This document shows positions 57,908 to 64,000 of a DNA stretch of 64,000 bases, piece by piece. The position numbers and the translations under genes are program-made. The notes under the pieces were generated by a model, which was given only the letters and a program-made list of their open reading frames with translations, did no database searches and was not told the DNA's origin. The first letter of the stretch is position 1, and each line of letters starts with the position of its first letter. This DNA is from Crambe crambe (lineage: Eukaryota > Porifera > Demospongiae > Poecilosclerida > Crambeidae): assembly GCA_963924555.1 (NCBI GenBank), contig OZ004587.1, positions 2,852,001 through 2,916,000 on the forward strand, in the 5' to 3' direction.

Positions 57908-60900
57908 TCAACATCGCTATCACTACAATCACTATTGTCATCAGAAAAGTCACTGTCACTGTAAGCTTCATTACTGGTGTTGCCTTGGTTCATAGCACCA
58001 ATGACTGCTTTAGGTAAAAATCATTGTCACTAAGGAGCTGTTTCAACATTGCTACAGCTCCTTGGCTAAACAAGTTGTTTTGACTAGAAAAGTTGCTTAG
58101 TTGTACAAGCACGTATTTCTTTCTCTGTTCATAGTACTGAACCAGCAACAAGACTTCTTTTTTCAGCATTACCAGCTCTTCTTGTGATTGACAAAGCATT
58201 GAATATGCATCAATAATGCGACGCTTATTCCCAGTAGCAATGGAAGTGTACTTTCTGCTCAGTCCACTAAGATGTCCTTCAATTGTTCTTGGATCCAATG
58301 CTTCAGCCATAGTGAGAGAATCGTCTAATTTCAATGGAGAGTTGCAGACAGCATTGTACTCTCTTAGCAGTATCTTCACTGAAGCCGTCTCCTTTGAAAT
58401 CTGCTTGCTGAGTTTTATAGCTATCTTCTGTCCATCTGCATAATTGTAGTCATGAAGATGGAATTGCATTTATTGTAACAGCTAGCACACCTGCATACTT
58501 CTTCAAATTCAGCAAAAAGGATCTTTTTTGTCCACTCTTCCACATAGAAATCAGCAAGTGCTCCCTTTTGGTAAGTGAAAGAGTGCATAAGCATTCAGTA
58601 TATTCCTTGTCAGACTGAGACCACCGATATTGAATCCTGTACTTCTTTTCTATTTCTTCTAGTCGCCTATTCAATCTATGAACAACTTGTAAATGCAGTG
58701 ATTCTTCAATGCAAATAATAATACATACTGTGTAGATTGTCCACCACTAACACTGCCAGTACTCCCCGACAAGAGTTGATCCCTGTAAGAAATACACTTG
58801 CTGGCATACAGGTAAGTATAAAATTAATTGTGCAACCTTAAAGCATAATAAATTTGAAGTGTCTGAACATACTCAGATTTCCACTGAACCAATCCTATAT
58901 ACATGTATCACAGAATAAGCGATATTTCATGGCATGCTTGATGTTAATAATATAAAGGACCTACTTGCTCCTGGCTTATACTGACAACTACGGACAACCA
59001 TCTGATTATCTCACCCTGGATCTTTTCATCTACATAATGAGAGAGGTTTCTACATTACATAGCTGACACAATAATAAAAACACATACCATGGAAAAAATT
59101 AGGGATAAGTTCATTCAATATCTCTTCAGCAAGTGCTTTGCATTTATAAGCTCTATCCCACCGCATAAGAAGCAGAGAAGCTATACAATAATATGCTAAC
59201 ATGCTATACACTCTACATATATAAAGATGATCTTAAAATTTTCACCTAGCTTGTTTTTAGTCTTGATTCCATAGTATGCTAGGGCACTTGAGAGGATGTC
59301 AATACGATGTGATGGTCTCATTTCCTTTGTCATCCGATTAAACCTACGTAGATATGACCATAATCGTTCCATGGTCTCCCCATCACTAAGACCAATTCCT
59401 TGACATCTCCGGGGGCCATAGAGAACCCATAATACATTCATGCGGTAACTCCACTACATGACTGCAGGGACTGATACTTACCTGGCAAGAAACTACATGT
59501 CCATATGAATGGAAAGTTGGCAAACACAAAGAAACACTCTGAAGAATGTCAAACCTTTTAAGATTCTGCAGGAGTAATTTTTGGATGTAAGCAAACTACC
59601 GTCACCTATAGACTACATACCTTCAAGTGCTTGGAGAGAGAACAAGCAATGTCATACACGACAAAAAGTTTTGATCCTGACCCAGCATGAGTAGAGATAA
59701 TGTTCTCTAACATCCAAACAGGGTATGCCAATCTAATGGTATAACAATAATGCATGGAAACAGCCACATGATAATTATCATACTCACTTCAAATTTACGA
59801 ACTTTCCTGGGAACTCATGCCGGCAACAATACCCGAACACACCCGTCTCATCCAATGCATTATATCGCCTAGCACTGCGAAGCATGTTTCCCGCAAGAAA
59901 ATCATTACATTCCTATGATAGCATGTGTGATTACTATTACATCACTGAACGAATGTATCAGGCTTACATTCACAATAATTGTAGACTTTCTTGTACTGTC
60001 CTCTGCAATGAACTGGTCAACAGCAGACTGGTCCTCAAAAAATAACTCCTTATGGAGGAGAGCTCTAAAACTTGTGCCTGCAGATTTTTTTCGTGGCAAA
60101 CCGAAGATGGCATCCATAGCAAATACCAAATTATTGGATGGCACATCATCTAAATTTTTATAATTATAGTTCAGGATGTAAGTTACATTAAACTATTTAG
60201 CTACCTTCACATTGGACATTTTGAGGACATGCTGGATACCTGTTTCCCAGATCAAGGCTTTCACACAAATAATTCATGTGTCGAAGATTATGCCTTAAAA
60301 ATCTATAGCGTAAAATAAAAAAATAATTAATAAATAAATTCCCTGCTGTAATTATTTGGCTACCTGTACTCTTCAAAACAGTCAATGAGAGCAGAATATA
60401 CTTCTCTTCTTTGAGGAACCAAGAAAGGGCAATAAAATTTTAGTACACTGCAAAAGTTTTTCAGTGACACTTGGCACTCTAATAGTAGAGCTTTAACCAA
60501 ATTTAGTAGCTCAAATGTAAATGCTAAGCAAGGATTCTTGGGGGTAGCTGGCCATAACTTTGCACGGGATAAAGTTACTGCAGCTGGTTCACAGTTACAG
60601 CACACGAAACTCACTTCATGCTCTATCCCTGCAAACGTGATGCAGTATATAATTGCTACTAATAATTATAAAATAGTTTCATACCATATTCATCAATAAC
60701 CCGAATCTTTATATCTCTTTTACTCTCACATTCAAAATAGTGCCTCTTTCTGACATCCACATGTCGACAAATTCCAAAAATTGGTACAAAATGATCATCC
60801 TATAATGAAATGCATTACATTTTACAACCGAATTCTATGTATGCCGGCAACATTCATGTGTGCATTATGTAATAGCAGTGATAGAAATAGGTACAGCTAT

Positions 60901-61341
60901 AGTAGCCAAGTTCTGAGTTTCATCTATGTCGGCCTTAATAAAATGTGACACATCACTTATTATTATTCTCACCTCCCATTTCTCTGGAATATGAAATATA
61001 TTGACTTTGCTGTGAAATTTTGGGAAGCACTGTGAGCAGAAGAAACCTTGAGGTCCACAACGCTGGCATTGTAAACAAGCCACTTCTGCACACATAATGC
61101 ACAATTGCCCCTGTGGCATAGCAGCATTTTCAGTCACTGCTGTCCTCAGTGCATTTCTTATCTCATTCCAGCCAGCAGCTGATGACTGACGAGACAACTC
61201 ATGTTCTGTGGGCTCAATGAAATCAGGTACCATGTCCACTAGTGGAGGTAGAGATTCCTGTAGCTCGCTGGAAGGATCACTTGGCCTGGGGTCTAGACAC
61301 TCAGCAGAAGCAGAAGAGTTACTCATGCTTCTGTGTACCAA
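57908..61341 (-). CDS. KDZ transposase with CxC zinc cluster, about 14 exons
   Basis: Exon 1 (61341-60973) carries the CxC cluster (CIMCAEVACLQCQRCG, FFCSQCFPKFH). The next exons start at 60799, 60628, 60302, 60149, 59912, 59732, 59565, 59453, 59180 and 59029, all with GT-AG borders and matching phase. Motifs typical of KDZ transposases appear in order: FAMDAIFGLPRKKSAG (first Asp), VVYDIACSLSKHLK (second Asp), FHSYGHVVSCQ, and GLSDGETMERLWSYLRR (catalytic Glu). A C-terminal helical part follows (RNase H-like core extension, NLKKYA-DGQKIAIKLSKQI across the splice at 58435). Joining near 58780 is uncertain. The frame stops at 57990, but a one-base shift in a T5 run near 58015 opens an acidic Asp/Ser tail to a stop at 57908. 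Confidence 0.83.
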
Positions 61342-61418
61342 AGTTGTAGATTTTGGTCTGTTGGTAGGCCTTTGAGCAGGTACTAGGTACGTACTAGGTT
61401 AATGTGCGTGCTTTAACG

Positions 61419-61515
61419 GGGTTAAATTTCAGGAACTTTTACCCACTGGATCTGCTGCGTAAGTTCCAATTTCTTTCCAGTACCCGTACTGGGAATAGTT
61501 CGTGAACCGGGTGAC
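61419..61515 (-). repeat. Right terminal inverted repeat of the KDZ transposon
   Basis: Reverse complement of 54337-54434 with very few differences. The transposase start codon lies about 80 bp inside it. Confidence 0.92.
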
Positions 61516-61742
61516 AGGGTATTACCAGATTCATGCACTTTGTACTTTTGACCTCAGTAAACATTGTCAGCTAGTGTACGTGTGCGATTAATCTATTTTC
61601 TTGGTTTACGAAGCTCACCCAATCCACTTTACTTCCAATTCACATCTTCACTTTGAAATCATCAGATTGACTTGTAAGTTGACATTAGATAATATGACAA
61701 ATGAATCATCACATATTCGTACAGTTCTGACTGGTGAGATTG
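61516..61742. other. Short 5' region between transposon end and CARD gene
   Basis: Only 234 bp separate the right end of the KDZ element from the ATG of the next gene, so its promoter must lie here or inside the transposon. Confidence 0.5.
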
Positions 61743-61749
61743 TATAAAA
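61743..61749 (+). promoter_or_regulatory. TATAAAA abutting the start codon
   Basis: TATAAAA ends one base before the ATG at 61750. If used as a TATA box, transcription would begin inside the coding region, so it is either not functional or the real start is downstream (no in-frame ATG until about codon 58). Confidence 0.3.
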
Positions 61750-64000
61750 ATGGCAGAGTCCAAAGAGTATTCCACAATTATCAAGTGCAGGAGGAAGTTG
61801 GAGGTTGCTCTGGAGTCTGACAGAGATATAGCACAGTTTCTCCTCCAGCAAGGATTCATCACACAGGAACGTTATGATGAAGTTATCAACCCTAAATCAA
61901 ATTTGACAGATGCTGATAAAGTTAGCATGCTAGTGACTGCTATAAGGAATCGAGTTGAGCTCAACCCTCGCAATTACCACAAAGTGGTTGATCATTTGCG
62001 TCAGAACATCATAAGATATGGAGACATCATTGAAATTCTCAATCAACAGTATCATCAGACCACAGCTGTAGGCAACCCTCTTCAACCAGGTATGAGGGAA
62101 GACTGGATATAGCATGTTACCATCCTTCCTAGCTTTCTGATTAAGCTTGAAGCATTTTTATTGTTATAATTTTATATAAATTACTGTTTTCCCATTGTCA
62201 CTACCCTATCAGTGATGGCCACACCCTCTCCTCCTGTACCCAATACCTCTCCCTCGACAATTCCCTATGAGGGAATGACCTCCATGATGGCCACACCAAC
62301 CCTTCCTCCTGTACCCAATGCTGCTCTTTTGCAAATGAGATCTCCTGATGAGTCTTCCGAGGGAGCCACCTGTATGTTCTCCCCTCCTCCTGCCATACCC
62401 AATGCCTCTCCTTCACCAAGATCTCCCTCCAAAGGAACAACCTCTAGAATGGACAACCAACCTCCCAGCAATGGCTTGTTTTCAGCTTTCACAACACAGT
62501 CCTCCACTGATGGTGCCAATGACAACTCAGGTGAGCTGTATATTGAGAACCCTTTACCATATCTTATAACAAGTGGGTGGTGATAGGATAATCACTATGA
62601 TAATTACTCCATAGTTGCTATCCGATCTGTACTGGTCCCTCCTCCAGTACCTGCTGTGCTGATGAGATCTCCAAATGAATCCACTGAAAAAGCAGTTACA
62701 ATCATACCCACCAACCCTCCTCCCAGAAGCTCTTCCCCAGTTCCCTCAACACAATCTTCCACTGATCTCTCTGAAAGAATATGCACAGATGCCAGAGATA
62801 ACACAGGTGAGCATTTCAAGACCATGCACCAACAATCTTGAGGACCCTTTACCAATGTTATCTTGAGACAATAATTTTTTTGGCATGATTGCAGGTTCTT
62901 GCAATATGATCATTGAACAAAAAATCCGAAACTTAGAAGAAAAATTTATTGAAATAGCAGACACAACTTTCGATCAAATTAAAATGAAAAATCCAGATGT
63001 GGATAGATTTGTAGCAAGGCTTGTTTCTCTGCGCATAAAGTATCGTGAACAGCACAAAGAATTTTTCATGCAGTTAATGGACTTTGTAGAAAAAGATATA
63101 ACCATAAGAAAGATATGGATGAAACTGAGTGAATACTGGGATTTCCTAAATTACACACTCTTGGAGAATTTGGTTCACAAATTTGGTGACCACACCCTCA
63201 AAGTCGACATGGAGGACTATGTGAAAGACCTTAAAAGATTTAGAACTAAAACTCGCTTGTGTGAATTTACCCAATACTGCAATAAAATCGATAAAGAGTT
63301 ACCAGAACATGATTTACGAGAATTTGTCATTAAGTTGAAGCAACGTTGGGATGAATGTACCCTAGAAGACTTGGAAGAATTGAAGGAGAACATTACTCAA
63401 CAATTCTTTCTCCCTTCATTTGTGGTAAGAATACGAAGTATCAAACCAGGATCCATCGTAGTCACATGGACAATCCCGACACTTATTGCATCAGCTCTCA
63501 GGGAGAACATTAAAAATATGGACATAAGTGAATTCTGTAAAGAAAATGATATTGAGTGTTTCCTTATCAATGGCAAAGAATTCTCTCATGAAGGAACCAA
63601 GTCTATACTGACCACACCCACCACCCCACCTCCAAATGGCTCCTCCCCTGTCCCCTCGAAACAATCTTCTACTGATCCATCTGGAAGAATTCAACCTTGT
63701 GATAAAGATGCCAGTGACAAATCAGGTGAGGAATAAATAGTAAAGTATGATAGAGTGAATATGAATAGTAGATAGCTGGCTAGTAAGGGGTATGTGTGTA
63801 CACATGCAAGTAGAAGAATGTAAATCACGATGAAGTGCACTTCAATATGAAATAGCACCCTTTATGTATGATTTAAACACAACATATTTTACTTTTGTAT
63901 TGCAGATACTCCTGCTGAAAGTTTCCAACAATGTGACCTGAACTTTAAAGATGAGTTCAAAGACATCACAATACAGATACTCGATAAGATCAAAGAATCT
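61750..64000 (+). CDS. CARD protein with Pro-rich linkers and an unnamed helical domain (5' part)
   Basis: Exons are 61750-62089, 62213-62530, 62615-62806, 62895-63725 and 63906 to the window edge, all joined in phase 1. Exon 1 encodes a CARD-like death fold (KCRRKLEVALESDRDIAQFL, then GFITQERYDEV). Exons 2 and 3 are Pro/Ser/Thr-rich linkers with repeated motifs (PSPPVPN, STQSSTD). Exon 4 holds a helical domain of about 230 residues (YWDFLNYTLLENLVHKFGD, DMEDYVKDLKRFR, QQFFLPSFVV, SIVVTWTIP, ECFLINGKEF) and a further linker. Exon 5 begins what looks like a new linker or second domain (FKDITIQILDKIKES). I recall similar YWDFLNY domains in sponge multidomain and NLR-type proteins but know no formal name. 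It is likely a cytosolic immune or death-signalling adaptor (inference). Confidence 0.82.

Larger units (their letters stand above)
54337..61515. mobile_element. Two-gene KDZ-type DNA transposon
   Basis: A 7,179-bp unit is bounded by near-identical inverted repeats of about 97 bp (54337-54434 and 61419-61515, starting GTCACCCGGTTCACG; one clear mismatch in the first 88 bp). Inside are two convergent genes: a transposase on the minus strand (61341-57908) and a homeodomain-like/Ulp1/PHD protein on the plus strand (54514-57476). Flanks share only agg (54334-54336 and 61516-61518), so the target duplication is 3 bp or not recognisable. KDZ (Kyakuja-Dileera-Zisupton) elements are known from fungi, algae and some animals, and several carry Ulp1-type proteases. 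Confidence 0.88.

Overview
The window reads as animal nuclear DNA, most likely from a demosponge (an Amphimedon-like genome is my best guess; this is inference). The DNA is AT-rich. Genes have short GT-AG introns, mostly in phase 1. The proteins are animal types: astacin protease, Calx-beta/Ig/FN3 extracellular protein and CARD. Small DNA transposons are dense. The pentamers AGCTA/TAGCT occur almost everywhere.

Layout. (1) 1-17.0 kb: a tandem array of intronless genes for about 1,180-residue membrane proteins with a Pmp-like beta-helix ectodomain. It holds the tail of one copy and two complete copies, separated by spacers of about 5 kb that are themselves duplicated and carry (CT)n tracts and MITEs. 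(2) 17-24.8 kb: a small secreted protein gene, an inverted scrap of the Pmp-like gene, a short cysteine-containing secreted protein gene with a decayed exon copy nearby, and several MITEs. (3) 25-28.6 kb: two decayed coding relics, one of a transposon-associated invertebrate family and one of a reverse transcriptase. (4) 29.2-41 kb: a duplicated astacin plus C2-domain protease gene. Copy 1 is intact. Copy 2 is cut inside the catalytic-domain exon by a young 2.67-kb hAT-type element with an open 788-residue transposase. Between the copies lies a 2.55-kb palindrome made by one MITE inserting into its own relative in opposite orientation. (5) 41.3-51.9 kb, minus strand: a 21-exon gene model for a secreted 1,430-residue protein (signal peptide, Ig, Cys-rich module, nine Calx-beta domains, FN3), with a piggyBac-type MITE in an intron and a hAT-type MITE about 85 bp upstream of the start codon. 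(6) 54.3-61.5 kb: a 7.2-kb transposon with near-identical terminal inverted repeats of about 97 bp. It carries a multi-exon KDZ-type transposase (minus strand) and a convergent gene (plus strand) joining a homeodomain-like region, a Ser/Pro-rich linker, a Ulp1-type cysteine protease and a PHD finger. (7) 61.75-64.0 kb: the 5' part of a CARD gene whose phase-1 exons encode Pro/Ser-rich linkers and a large helical domain that I do not recognise from named databases.

How they fit together. The cellular genes are lineage-expanded surface, matrix and innate-immunity-type families that have grown by local duplication. The mobile elements explain most of the structural differences between duplicates. 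Several leave clean target-site duplications (TA, TTAA, TTA, 5 bp, 8 bp), so insertion sites can be placed to the base. The elements of most interest are the two-gene KDZ transposon, the nested palindrome and the astacin interrupted by a hAT element.
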